This document shows positions 23,206 through 31,344 of a stretch of 64,000 nucleotides of DNA, piece by piece. The DNA lies in NCBI RefSeq assembly GCF_001029505.1, contig NZ_LEKH01000007.1:92560-156559 (forward strand), given 5' to 3'. The number at the start of each line of letters is the position of its first letter. Position 1 is the stretch's first letter. The stretch comes from Rubrobacter aplysinae (lineage in GTDB: Bacteria > Actinomycetota > Rubrobacteria > Rubrobacterales > Rubrobacteraceae). The notes under the pieces are model-generated. The model made no database searches, was not told the origin of the DNA, and worked only from the letters and a program-made list of their open reading frames with translations. Position numbers and translations under genes: made by a program.

Positions 23206-23487
23206 CTAGGACGTGCGGCGTCTCCCGGTTACATACTTCCGGGAATAGTCCTTTAGCATCTTCACGGGCTTATAGCGGGCTCTGCCCTCGAGCAGACCGT
23301 AAGCCTTCACCAACTTGCCTTCCTCGGCGTCGATCCATGATAGGACCGACTCGGCATGTTCGACGCTCTCGCCGTAAAGTGCGGCGTCCACCTCCAGAGG
23401 CGGCATATTGTGGGCCTCGGCAAGCCTGTATGCTTCGGCCTCGTCGACAACGTGGGTAGCCTGCGAGGCCGTCTGTTCGGCGCTCAA
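23206..23487 (-). CDS. Hypothetical protein, 93 aa
   Basis: The start is TTG 23487, preceded by AAGGAGGAG. The protein is helical and acidic at first (VVDEAEAYRLAEAHNMPPLE, VDAALYGESVEHAESVLSWI) with a basic C-terminus (KMLKDYSRKYVTGRRRTS). No family recognised. It is the first gene of the leftward accessory run that leads into the PRTRC-like cassette. Confidence 0.6.
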   Translation of the reverse strand: MSAEQTASQATHVVDEAEAYRLAEAHNMPPLEVDAALYGESVEHAESVLSWIDAEEGKLVKAYGLLEGRARYKPVKMLKDYSRKYVTGRRRTS

Positions 23488-23559
23488 GTCTCCTCCTTAC
23501 GGGTTGCCTTCGATAATCGGAAATACTCAGAGACGATCGGAAGATCGGAGCAGGCCTCG

Positions 23560-23591
23560 GTGGGACTGCTCACCTCTGGGGGCAGTCCCAC
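23560..23591. terminator. Hairpin in the gap 23488-23789
   Basis: GTGGGACTGC (23560-23569) and GCAGTCCCAC (23582-23591) are perfect arms around a 12-base loop. The remainder of this 300-bp gap between divergent genes holds nothing else I can name. Confidence 0.5.
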
Positions 23592-23789
23592 CGGGGACGC
23601 TGTTCAGAGGGAATCAGAGGGAACGCCGGAGACCTCATCACCAATTATCCGGCGTATAGTAAGAGTCCGGATGACGAGCAATCGCTAAGGAGGAAGCTCT
23701 GAAAGCCAACACACTGGGACGAAGTGCCTTCGCAGTAGCGCTCAGCGGTATCGTAACGCCTGTCGCCTAATCGGTACGCGATAGAGAGA

Positions 23790-24218
23790 ATGGTACGGTT
23801 CAGCTTCGATCGCTTGAGCGCGGGTGACTATGAGACCCTGCTAAAAGCTTGCGCTCCTAATGTAGAGCATGTCTTCCCTGGAGAGCACCCACTAGGAGGT
23901 ACCCGCAACACCAAAGAGGGGCTTGGGCGTTGGTTTGAGCGTCTGTACAGACTGTTTCCAGGACTGGACTTCGAGGTTCAGAGGGTGCTGGTACGCGGCG
24001 GACCGTGGCAGACGGTGGCGACGGTTGAGTGGGTGGATCGGGCACGTCCAGCCGATGGGAGCCCCTATGAGAACGAAGGTATGCACGTCCTACGCTTTTC
24101 ATGGGGCCGGGTGGTCGGCATCCGCGCTTACCTCGATACGCAAAAGGTTGGGGAGCTCTGCGAGCGCCTCGCCAGAGAAGGTGTCGAAGAGGCCTCCGCG
24201 CCGCCAATCATTACATAG
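23790..24218 (+). CDS. SnoaL-like (NTF2-fold) protein
   Basis: 142 aa. VRFSFDRLSAGDYETLLKAC, APNVEHVFPGEHPLGGTRNT, KEGLGRWFERLYRLFPGLDF, and TVATVEWVDRARPADGSPYE match the cone-shaped SnoaL/ester-cyclase family. These may be enzymes or small-molecule binders, and the ligand is unknown. It is the only rightward gene between 16.3 and 36.3 kb and has no good ribosome-binding site, so it may be an isolated cargo gene, possibly with a lost N-terminus. Confidence 0.7.
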   Translation: MVRFSFDRLSAGDYETLLKACAPNVEHVFPGEHPLGGTRNTKEGLGRWFERLYRLFPGLDFEVQRVLVRGGPWQTVATVEWVDRARPADGSPYENEGMHVLRFSWGRVVGIRAYLDTQKVGELCERLAREGVEEASAPPIIT

Positions 24219-24344
24219 CGTTACATAAATGGGAATAACCAGAAGAGATGGTAACAGACTCTCCATAACTGGCGCTCCCGCTATACGCCGGGCATCTAAT
24301 GATGAGGTCTGAACGCCGGGCGGAAATCGTTTATCTATTCACCA

Positions 24345-24650
24345 CTACCTACTCTCGTAGGTCAGGGTGACCCGCGCTGGTCCGGACTCGTAATCGGTGA
24401 GCAGAAACGAGGCGTACCCATCGCCGGTCTGTACGTTGCGCACATCCTTAAAGGTAGTGCCTGGGTCGCCCACGAGTTCGATCATGGATACGATCAGTTC
24501 CCCGAGCACCAGGCCCTCGGGATGGTCCCTCAGAGTCTCCCTGAGCTCCATGAGGTCTTCTATATTCTGCATCTCCGAGCCCGGTACCTTGTTGCCTTTC
24601 GGGTCGATCCAGTAGCCACTCTTCTTTGGCTCCTCTGGTTGTTCTGTCAT
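24345..24650 (-). CDS. Hypothetical protein, 101 aa
   Basis: ATG 24650 (MTEQPEEPKKSG) has GAAGGAG upstream. After a short disordered N-terminus the protein reads YWIDPKGNKVPGSEMQNIED, LMELRETLRDHPEGLVLGEL, ending in beta-like ASFLLTDYESGPARVTLTYE. No family recognised. It is encoded 38 bp downstream of the next leftward gene. Confidence 0.6.
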   Translation of the reverse strand: MTEQPEEPKKSGYWIDPKGNKVPGSEMQNIEDLMELRETLRDHPEGLVLGELIVSMIELVGDPGTTFKDVRNVQTGDGYASFLLTDYESGPARVTLTYESR

Positions 24651-24688
24651 GTTGCTCTCCTTCATGGCCGTCGCATGCCGGAGACTTC

Positions 24689-25252
24689 TCAGACTCCGGC
24701 TTCGGGGTCCGTCCCGGCCTTTCGTACCGTGTTAGCCCTATCGGCTTCGGCCAGCCACTCCAGGTACTCCCAGATCCGGTCGGCGCGAGCCAGCCTGCTC
24801 TCGGCGTCATTGGCCTCTATGAACCTCTCAACGTACTCCGGCATCCTGTCCGCTACCGGTATGCGGTGGCTGGGTCCGAGTCGGTCCAGGACCACGAGCG
24901 CCGATCTCTCATCTGCCTCCAGCCGCTTGCGGAGCGAGCGTAGCCCGGCCTCGTGCGTAGCCGTTTCACCCGGCATCCTGGCCGGGTCTATGCCGAGGAT
25001 GTCGGCGAGCCTTCTCAGGGCGATCTCCGCGCCCTCGGCGGTGCTGATCTCTTCCTGCTCGTCACGGTCGCCGCCGTCGGGATGGGTCACCCCTTCCCAG
25101 TAGAGCCGCTCGGCTCTCCAGTAGACAAGCCCTTCACTGAGCAGCGGGGCAAGGACACGGTTCGCCGCGAGCGTGAACAGCGTTCCTAGCCCGCGTGGCA
25201 CGTGCTCCAGCATCGCTCGGGATGGTGAGCTTACTGAGTTCAGTGGAGTCAT
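24689..25252 (-). CDS. Hypothetical helical protein, 187 aa
   Basis: ATG 25252 is preceded by AAAGGAAGG. The protein is largely alpha-helical (RGLGTLFTLAANRVLAPLLS, GAEIALRRLADILGIDPARM, EYVERFIEANDAESRLARAD) with an acidic middle loop. No family recognised. It follows the terminator of the methyltransferase-helicase gene, so it has its own promoter or a read-through one. Confidence 0.6.
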   Translation of the reverse strand: MTPLNSVSSPSRAMLEHVPRGLGTLFTLAANRVLAPLLSEGLVYWRAERLYWEGVTHPDGGDRDEQEEISTAEGAEIALRRLADILGIDPARMPGETATHEAGLRSLRKRLEADERSALVVLDRLGPSHRIPVADRMPEYVERFIEANDAESRLARADRIWEYLEWLAEADRANTVRKAGTDPEAGV

Positions 25253-25319
25253 TTGTAGCCTTCCTTTCTCTTGTGCGCGGTGGTGTGGACGGGCATTGAT
25301 CCGGGCCGGAGCCTGCTAG

Positions 25320-25356
25320 CCAGGCCCGCCTCCCGGTGCTCTGGAGGCGGGCCTGG
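25320..25356 (-). terminator. Perfect 14-bp GC-rich hairpin after the methyltransferase-helicase gene
   Basis: CCAGGCCCGCCTCC (25320-25333) and GGAGGCGGGCCTGG (25343-25356) around a 9-base loop, 20 bp downstream of the stop of the leftward giant gene. No U-tract is visible, so it may be a U-less terminator or a 3'-end stabiliser. Confidence 0.7.
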
Positions 25357-25377
25357 GAAGTGTCGTGTTAGAAGACC

Positions 25378-28300
25378 TTAGAACAGCGCCGGCTGCTCGT
25401 AGGAGTGGGGGTTCTCTATGTGCCCGGCGTGTGAGAACCCGACCAGCTCGGGAGTTCGCCGTTTTCTCTCGGGCTCCGGTGTCTCCGTAGTCCCCGGGGT
25501 CGCGGATGGTTGAGGAGCGAGTGGGGCTATAGCCCGCCACGCGGCCTCGACGTCCTCTTCTGCCACGGTCTCTCCCTCTGGATCGGCCTCGCCGTCCTCG
25601 CCGAGAGCCCGGATGCCGCGCTCTTGCATCTCCTTTAGGACCTTCGACCAGTCCGTGGCCTGCTCGGGCTGGACCTGGAGCTCGCCGTCGAACGCGAGGT
25701 CCGAGGCTGCCCCTTTGTTCGACAGGAGCTCGTACTTACGCTCGGCAAGAGACCCTTTCGGGATCACCGAGTACACCGAGACCGGCTTTTTCGAGGTCAG
25801 CCGGTGTACGCGGGCTATGAACTGGTCCATCACCGAGAAGGAGTAGGGAAGGCCGTGGACTATGACGGTCGAGGATACGTCGAGGTTGTGGCCGAGCTTG
25901 ACGGCCGCCACGCCGGCGCACAACACCTGGGCGTCGCCCTCTACGAACTGCTCGATCTCACGGCTACGCTTACGGGGGTTCTTGGTCGAGATCGCGCCGT
26001 TTGCGGCTTCCTCGGTGATATGTACGGCCTTTATACCCTTCTCCTGCAAGCGGTCGGCGATCCACTTGCCGGTCATGATCAGGTCTGAGCCCACAAGCAC
26101 CTTCTCGCCGCGCTCGACGTGCTCCATTACTAGCTCGAGGACCTTCAGGGTGGCCGGGGTAAAGTTCGAGAGCTCACCGAGCTCCTCTCGCGCCTCGGGC
26201 CACTCTCTGGAGGGTTCGTCCGAAGCCGGAAGTGTGGCCGCGGTCTCGAGGCGCCAGAGCTGGCCGAGAGCGGCGGCCCACTTATCCACCAGGCCCTTCT
26301 CGACCATCGGATGATTCGGGAACTTCCACTCGAAGTAAGAACCGAACCGGGAGAGCCAGAACCGATTAGCCCGCTTCTGGGCCGCGCCCATCGGCACCCT
26401 GACGGGATGGTAGGTCCGCTCGACCAGGGGCTCGCCGGTCTGCTCCTTGCGGCACCGGCTTATGGCGGGCTGTGCCAGGCGCCAGAACTGGGAGACGTTG
26501 GCAACCTGGGGCAGTATCTTGCGCCGCTTGCGCTGGTTCGCCTCGCCGTCTTCGGCGCGGCCCATCATGTGCTCGGTGACGCAGAAGTCGTCCTCGAACT
26601 TTGCCTTACCGCCGTGGTAGTCGTACGGGAATGCAGGGGTTGCATTACCGAGGCATATGTAGAGCCCCCAAAATGCGTCGGCCAGAAAGTTTGATAGCGG
26701 GGTGCCGGTTGCGCCATAGATGTGGGGGCCACGAGCCAGAGCGCGCAGTGACTTGCTCCTCAGCGAGTCGTCGCCGCGGACCTCGGAGATCTCGTCTATG
26801 CACCTGACACCCTGCTTGAAGGCGGTCGTCAGGTGAGTGTAGGCAGCCTTCCGATAGACGGAGCGGTGGACGTAGCCGCAGCCGGGGTTATAGCCGTAGC
26901 TGTCACCCCTGCACACCTCACCGTCCCAGCCGGAATCCGTGTCCGCGCCGCAAGAGGGGCAAGCGTCGGCGGTCGTCGCGGTGTTCGCTCCACCAAGGAG
27001 CCCCGGGATGGTAGTAGGACTGCCCTTGGAGAGCTTGTAGCGGTACAGGCGGCCCCCCAGGGCCGCCCGGTGGTCCACGTACTCCTCCGGGAGTACCTCC
27101 TTCTTGCGGCCCACGATTGACAGGCATTCGTAGTAGGTTATGAACCAGCCCTCCTCGCCGGCCTCCATCCGCTTCGCCACTTCGCGGGCCTTGGCCGGGG
27201 TGCGGATCTCCTCTAGCTCGCCCCCGGCATACCGCTCGGCGTCGGCCTTGTAGCGGGCCAGGACGTTCTCCCGCACCTCTTCCGGGGTGTGGACCCTGGA
27301 GCCGAAGAACTTCTTGTACTCCCGGCCCCACTGCCTGAGAAGATCCTGCGGGGCGACAAAGAGCACCTGGTTCTTCGCGCCGAGCCTGACCGTGGCCTCG
27401 GCGAGCACCATGAGCTGCAAGGACTTTCCGAGTCCCTGCTCATGTGCCAGGACTCCCCGGCGCTTGGTGAGTAGCCGGGAGAGGTGGTCTATCTGGAACT
27501 CTTTGAGCGTGAAGCCGTTCTCGTCGGCTATCTCTTCGAGTAGGCGGCGGTACTCACCGACCTCCTCGGGGAACTTCTCGGCGACCGAGCCGGGGTCGGG
27601 GATCTCGAAGTGCTCGATGAGGTAGGCGATGTTCTCCGGCCCCTCGTCGAAGGACTGCTGCTCTGAGCCCCTGCCGATCTTCACCTCCAGAAGCCGACGC
27701 TCGGTCTGGAACTGCCTGAGCTCCGGCACGCCGTCCTTGTCCTCGACCACACGGCTCTCGGTCTGCTGGTCGATCTTGGAGTTGGTGGAGAGCGCGTAGT
27801 TCTCGCCGGCCTCGAAGCCGCGCTCGGGGTCGGTCTTCTTGCAGCGGATGAAGTCGAGGTCGGTAAGCCAGCCAAGGCGCATCTGGGGCTTTAAGGTGAA
27901 AAGCGGCGTGGAGACCTTTTCAGCCTCGGCGAGCGCCTTATCCGCGGCCTCTTCCAGAGCCGGGTCCAGGGTAAGCGCCTCCTCGTCCCGTAGCTCGCGC
28001 AGTTGGCGGAGGGTCCTCGGGTTCTGGCCGAAGTAGGAGACGTGCTGGCCTCCGAGGAGCTCGATCTCGCGCACGGTGCGCGAGCCTTTCGTGTTCGCCA
28101 GGGCGAGCTTTGAGAACGCCGAGATGCCAACCGAGACCTTCGAGCCCTTCAGGGTAAGGTCGTAACGGTTGGCACGGGCTTTGCTCCGTGCCGTTTTCTC
28201 CCGGCTCTGGTACTCGCGGCGCACCGCCCTAAAGCCGGACGCAAGCGCCTCCTCATTCGGGGAGTAGGGCATGACGTGCGGTGTGTGCCGCCGGCGCGCG

Positions 28301-29160
28301 GCCACGACCTCTTCGGCTAGCTCCGGCAGCTCCTCACGTCGGGCCGAGAGCCGCGCCGGCCTCTCGCCGGGGGCGCGGTTAGTGTTGGCCGGGCTCACGT
28401 AGAAGGCGATGGAGGAGGGAAGCTGCACTCCCTCAAACAGCGGGCCTTCGACATCGACCACGGCGTAGACGCCCGCCGCCACCTCGCGGGAGAGGACAGC
28501 TGTTGCGAGCCGGTCGGTGCCGCAGACCATCGCCCCCTGCCCGAAACGCTCCATCAGGTCCAGCGACCACAGAAAGGCGAGCACGGTGGAGTTGATGTTC
28601 GACTTGCTCTTGCCAGCGTCGCGCCAGTCCAGTCCAAAGGGCGGGTTCAGAGCGAGTGCCGGGAAGCGGGTGCCACCTGCCCGGAGCATGGGCACGACCT
28701 TCTGGGAGTCGCCTTGGATCGCGGTGTACGGATACTCGGGAGCGCCAGCATGGTCGCCGTCTATCTCTATGCCGTAGCGGGCCGCTTCGTTAAAGGCGGC
28801 CAAAAGAGAGCCGGATCCGGCCGTGGGATCGAGCACGGGAGTCCTCTCGCCAAGGACCTCGGCTATTAGCCGTGAGGCCTGTATCGGCGCAAAATACTGC
28901 TGAAGACCTATGAAGGCGGCCTTGTTGCCGCGGGCATTGGTGAGCACCCGGCGGCTCGAAGAGAGCGCCTCATCGGTGGCCGCGCCGCCGCGCAGCTTCC
29001 CGCGCTTGGCGTCGCTACGGCTAGCGGTTCTTGACTGTGGCACGGGTGTACCAACCTCATCTCCGTCCTCGTCCGGGATAGCCGGAGCATCGAGGATCGG
29101 GGGCGTGGTCAGGGTCCCGGTCGCCGGGGTGGACGTTCTACTGAGGTGATCCACGGCCAC
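25378..29160 (-). CDS. Fused DNA methyltransferase and SNF2-type helicase (DarB-like)
   Basis: 1260 aa from GTG 29160 (AAGGAGGTGTC-GTG). An N-terminal SAM methyltransferase has motif I VLDPTAGSGSLLAAF (about residue 115) and catalytic NPPFG (about 173). An SNF2/SF2 helicase follows: HEQGLGKSLQLM (Walker A, about 578), DEIS as the DExH box (about 790) after a Cys4 zinc insertion (CPSCGAD...CGY, 735-760), GATGTPLSN, and the C-terminal RecA lobe with GVAAVKLGHNLDVSS and QFIARVHRL. This architecture occurs in phage and plasmid antirestriction proteins such as P1 DarB. Next to ArdC, protection of plasmid DNA from host restriction is a reasonable inference. Confidence 0.85.
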   Translation of the reverse strand: MAVDHLSRTSTPATGTLTTPPILDAPAIPDEDGDEVGTPVPQSRTASRSDAKRGKLRGGAATDEALSSSRRVLTNARGNKAAFIGLQQYFAPIQASRLIAEVLGERTPVLDPTAGSGSLLAAFNEAARYGIEIDGDHAGAPEYPYTAIQGDSQKVVPMLRAGGTRFPALALNPPFGLDWRDAGKSKSNINSTVLAFLWSLDLMERFGQGAMVCGTDRLATAVLSREVAAGVYAVVDVEGPLFEGVQLPSSIAFYVSPANTNRAPGERPARLSARREELPELAEEVVAARRRHTPHVMPYSPNEEALASGFRAVRREYQSREKTARSKARANRYDLTLKGSKVSVGISAFSKLALANTKGSRTVREIELLGGQHVSYFGQNPRTLRQLRELRDEEALTLDPALEEAADKALAEAEKVSTPLFTLKPQMRLGWLTDLDFIRCKKTDPERGFEAGENYALSTNSKIDQQTESRVVEDKDGVPELRQFQTERRLLEVKIGRGSEQQSFDEGPENIAYLIEHFEIPDPGSVAEKFPEEVGEYRRLLEEIADENGFTLKEFQIDHLSRLLTKRRGVLAHEQGLGKSLQLMVLAEATVRLGAKNQVLFVAPQDLLRQWGREYKKFFGSRVHTPEEVRENVLARYKADAERYAGGELEEIRTPAKAREVAKRMEAGEEGWFITYYECLSIVGRKKEVLPEEYVDHRAALGGRLYRYKLSKGSPTTIPGLLGGANTATTADACPSCGADTDSGWDGEVCRGDSYGYNPGCGYVHRSVYRKAAYTHLTTAFKQGVRCIDEISEVRGDDSLRSKSLRALARGPHIYGATGTPLSNFLADAFWGLYICLGNATPAFPYDYHGGKAKFEDDFCVTEHMMGRAEDGEANQRKRRKILPQVANVSQFWRLAQPAISRCRKEQTGEPLVERTYHPVRVPMGAAQKRANRFWLSRFGSYFEWKFPNHPMVEKGLVDKWAAALGQLWRLETAATLPASDEPSREWPEAREELGELSNFTPATLKVLELVMEHVERGEKVLVGSDLIMTGKWIADRLQEKGIKAVHITEEAANGAISTKNPRKRSREIEQFVEGDAQVLCAGVAAVKLGHNLDVSSTVIVHGLPYSFSVMDQFIARVHRLTSKKPVSVYSVIPKGSLAERKYELLSNKGAASDLAFDGELQVQPEQATDWSKVLKEMQERGIRALGEDGEADPEGETVAEEDVEAAWRAIAPLAPQPSATPGTTETPEPERKRRTPELVGFSHAGHIENPHSYEQPALF

Positions 29161-29210
29161 GACACCTCCTTCTATGGTTCGGTTTGATAACTCCCTATAC
29201 ACGCAGAGCC

Positions 29211-29249
29211 GCCTCGTGCGGCCCGCATCCATTCGGGGCCGCACGAGGC
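29211..29249 (-). terminator. Perfect 13-bp GC-rich hairpin
   Basis: GCCTCGTGCGGCC (29211-29223) and GGCCGCACGAGGC (29237-29249), loop 13 bases. It lies between the DUF4313-like gene and the methyltransferase-helicase start and is a likely terminator or processing site. Confidence 0.7.
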
Positions 29250-29285
29250 GTCCGGGCGAGAGGCGGTTGGGGACCGCCAGGGTAG

Positions 29286-29597
29286 TTAGAACAGCATCCG
29301 GGCTATCTTGGCCTCGGTGAAGCCGATAGGTATCGTCTTGCCGGTGTCGGCCGCTACTCCGGCTTCTTCGAGAGCGGCCATCATCCCCTCGCCCTCGCTG
29401 TAATCCTTGATAAGCACGGCGCCTATACCTAGCTGGGGATTTGCCTCGGGGACGTTCACGGTAGCCGTTGCAACCGGTTTATCGTCGCGGATGTCCGTAA
29501 GGTAGATGGCCGTAGCCCCGCCTTCGGGATAGCGGTCGCGGTAGGCGTTGCAGGTGTAGCCGCCAAAGCTGACGGTAACGGGTAGCTTCTCGGGCAT
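29286..29597 (-). CDS. DUF4313-like protein, 103 aa
   Basis: Start ATG 29597 (MPEKLPVTVSFGG) with AGAGGAG upstream. VSFGGYTCNAYRDRYPEGGA, AIYLTDIRDDKPVATATVNV, and AVLIKDYSEGEGMMAALEEA match the small DUF4313 pattern (ATVNxP ... IKDYSENEGM). Proteins of this type are frequent on plasmids, sometimes near PRTRC genes. Function unknown. It is flanked by strong hairpins on both sides, so it seems to be a separate transcription unit. Confidence 0.65.
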   Translation of the reverse strand: MPEKLPVTVSFGGYTCNAYRDRYPEGGATAIYLTDIRDDKPVATATVNVPEANPQLGIGAVLIKDYSEGEGMMAALEEAGVAADTGKTIPIGFTEAKIARMLF

Positions 29598-29670
29598 GCT
29601 TGTCTCCTCTGTAGGGTGCTGCATGGACGGTTCCTACGATTGTGGAAGCACCGGTGGGCAAGTTGTGAAA

Positions 29671-29712
29671 GCCGGTAGGCGGTCCGCATCTTTTGCGGGA
29701 CCGCCTGCCGGC
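29671..29712 (-). terminator. 15-bp near-perfect hairpin
   Basis: GCCGGTAGGCGGTCC (29671-29685) and GGACCGCCTGCCGGC (29698-29712) pair at 14 of 15 positions around a 12-base loop that contains TTTT. It is placed just downstream of the ArdC stop on the minus strand. Confidence 0.7.
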
Positions 29713-29741
29713 TCTCGGAGGAGCGGGGTTCTCTAGGTTCT

Positions 29742-30659
29742 CTAGGCGGCTACCGAGCTCTCTCCGGAGTCCGGGATTTCGGCCGCTTCGTGAACTCCGT
29801 AGTCGAGGACCTTGCCGACCACCTCGTGGATTCGACCTATAACGCCCTGCAGAGTCTTCGGATCCTCGGCGTGACGGGCGATGTACGGGAAGCTAAACGC
29901 CTCCGTGTCTATGCCGAAGTGCCCGCAGATCGCGTAGGAGGCGCCTTCGGCCTCGGTCTCCTTGGTTCCCGTGTCCTCGGTAAGGCTGACGTGCAGCGGG
30001 TGCAGGAAGTAGTGGCAGAGCTCGTGAGCCAGGGTGGTAGCCTTACTCACCTCCGGTATGGCACTGGAGATCACGATCCGCCCGCTCCTCGGGTCGTGAT
30101 AGCCGTAGTGTCCGGGTCCGAGCTCAGCCTCGGTAACGGGTACGCCCTCGGCCTCGCAGACGCGAGAGAGCGCCGAGTACAGGCGTTCGGCGGAGCTTGC
30201 GTCAGCCTCTACCCTCCCGGTCATTGGCGGCGCAGGTAGAGGTTCTCCTTCAGTCGATTCGTAGGCGAAGACGTTGGCGTCGCGGAATCCGACCATTTTC
30301 TTGACCATCTCGCCGGTCTCCTCATCCTCTACCTTGCGGAGTACCGGGGCAAGGACCTTGATCGCTTTCTCGCCCTTTTTGACCTGCCGGCCGTGCTCCT
30401 GCCACTTCCGGTACCCGGCCACCATCGTCGCGTCGGGGCGCTGGAGGAAGATAAGCATGGTGTTGTTCGGTGAATACTTCCGAAATGACCGGGTGAACGA
30501 GAGGTATCGCTTGAATTCCTCGCTCGTGGTGATCCGGGTGATGCCCTCTTTGAGGAGCTCCATCGCCTTCGAGGTCTTCTCGGTACCGGCTGTACCCTTT
30601 GTCTCAGTGCCTCGGATCGCATCGGCACGCTTTCGGGCACGGGGCTCCGCGGTCTGCAT
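29742..30659 (-). CDS. ardC: ArdC-family antirestriction protein
   Basis: 305 aa. The N-terminal ssDNA-binding domain (residues 40-150: RYLSFTRSFRKYSPNNTMLI, DATMVAGYRKWQEHGRQVKK, GEKAIKVLAPVLRK) is typical of ArdC/DUF1738 proteins. The C-terminal zincin-like metallopeptidase has TLAHELCHYFLHP (HExxH-like) and the downstream Glu in ETEAEGASYAICGHFGI. ArdC coats incoming single-stranded plasmid DNA and blocks restriction during conjugation. ATG 30659 has AAAGGATG upstream. Its presence argues for a conjugative or mobilisable element. Confidence 0.85.
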   Translation of the reverse strand: MQTAEPRARKRADAIRGTETKGTAGTEKTSKAMELLKEGITRITTSEEFKRYLSFTRSFRKYSPNNTMLIFLQRPDATMVAGYRKWQEHGRQVKKGEKAIKVLAPVLRKVEDEETGEMVKKMVGFRDANVFAYESTEGEPLPAPPMTGRVEADASSAERLYSALSRVCEAEGVPVTEAELGPGHYGYHDPRSGRIVISSAIPEVSKATTLAHELCHYFLHPLHVSLTEDTGTKETEAEGASYAICGHFGIDTEAFSFPYIARHAEDPKTLQGVIGRIHEVVGKVLDYGVHEAAEIPDSGESSVAA

Positions 30660-30718
30660 GTCGCATCCTTTCTAGAGGGTATATAAGGGTTTTTAAGGAT
30701 TGATGTACAGGAGAGGTA

Positions 30719-30804
30719 GACCGGCTCCGGAAGGTGGGGAAAGGAAGGGAAAGGAGAAAGGAGCCCGGAGCCGGTCAGCCCTCTCGACCCCTGGCGAGGG
30801 CTGA
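30719..30804 (-). terminator. Two adjacent hairpins, the first with an all-purine loop
   Basis: GACCGGCTCCGG (30719-30730) pairs with CCGGAGCCGGTC (30765-30776). The 34-base loop is almost pure A/G. A second stem TCAGCCCTC (30775-30783) / GAGGGCTGA (30796-30804) overlaps its end. Located between the 135-aa gene and ardC on the minus strand, they probably end the upstream message. The purine loop could also bind protein or pair with pyrimidine RNA. Confidence 0.6.
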
Positions 30805-30850
30805 CCGGGCCGGGTATACAAGGAGAGATGGTAATGCAGTTCTAGAGGTT

Positions 30851-31255
30851 CTAGAGGTCCGCCTGGTCGAAGTCGGGCTCCGGCGGGTCCTCCAGTAGCT
30901 CGTCGCGGTACTCACCGCGAGCGGTCTGGACGCTGATGTGGTGCGAGATCGACCGGTGTGCCCTGCTCGCCCGCTTGCGCGCGGCGACCTCCCGGTAATA
31001 AAGGTGCTCGAGCTCCACCGCCACCCGGGAGAGCTTATCCGCATGATCCATCACGGAGCGCCCGTGCTCGAAGTACTCGGGATCGTCGTAGGTCAGCGGA
31101 TACTGGGCGAGCCAGGAGGCGTTTGAGGCGCAGCCCTGTACCGTGAGCTCGGCGTCGTGCATCCTGTCCTCCAGCCTGCGGGCCTTGCGGCATGTCTCGA
31201 ATCCTTCGGAACCTTCGAAGCAGCCGCAGCCGTAGAGTCGTACCGTATCGCTCAT
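30851..31255 (-). CDS. Hypothetical protein, 134 aa
   Basis: ATG 31255 (MSDTVRLYGCGCFEGS) preceded by AAAGGAGG. An N-terminal CGC motif and a further Cys (FETCRKARRLEDRMHDAE) could form a metal site. The rest is helical and rich in His/Arg (LEHLYYREVAARKRASRAHR) with an acidic tail. No family recognised. Between terminators, it is probably a single-gene unit with the downstream hairpins. Confidence 0.6.
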   Translation of the reverse strand: MSDTVRLYGCGCFEGSEGFETCRKARRLEDRMHDAELTVQGCASNASWLAQYPLTYDDPEYFEHGRSVMDHADKLSRVAVELEHLYYREVAARKRASRAHRSISHHISVQTARGEYRDELLEDPPEPDFDQADL

Positions 31256-31344
31256 CACTACCTCCTTTCCCGAGATCTTTCTGCCTCTTTGTTATCGAGC
31301 TCTGGCGTGAGTTCTTGCATGATGATCTCCTTGGTTTCTCGTTA

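Noticed and set aside
24522..25103. Rightward 193-codon open frame
   Set aside because: Opposite to two leftward genes with ribosome-binding sites; Ser/Arg-rich composition typical of antisense frames in GC-rich DNA.
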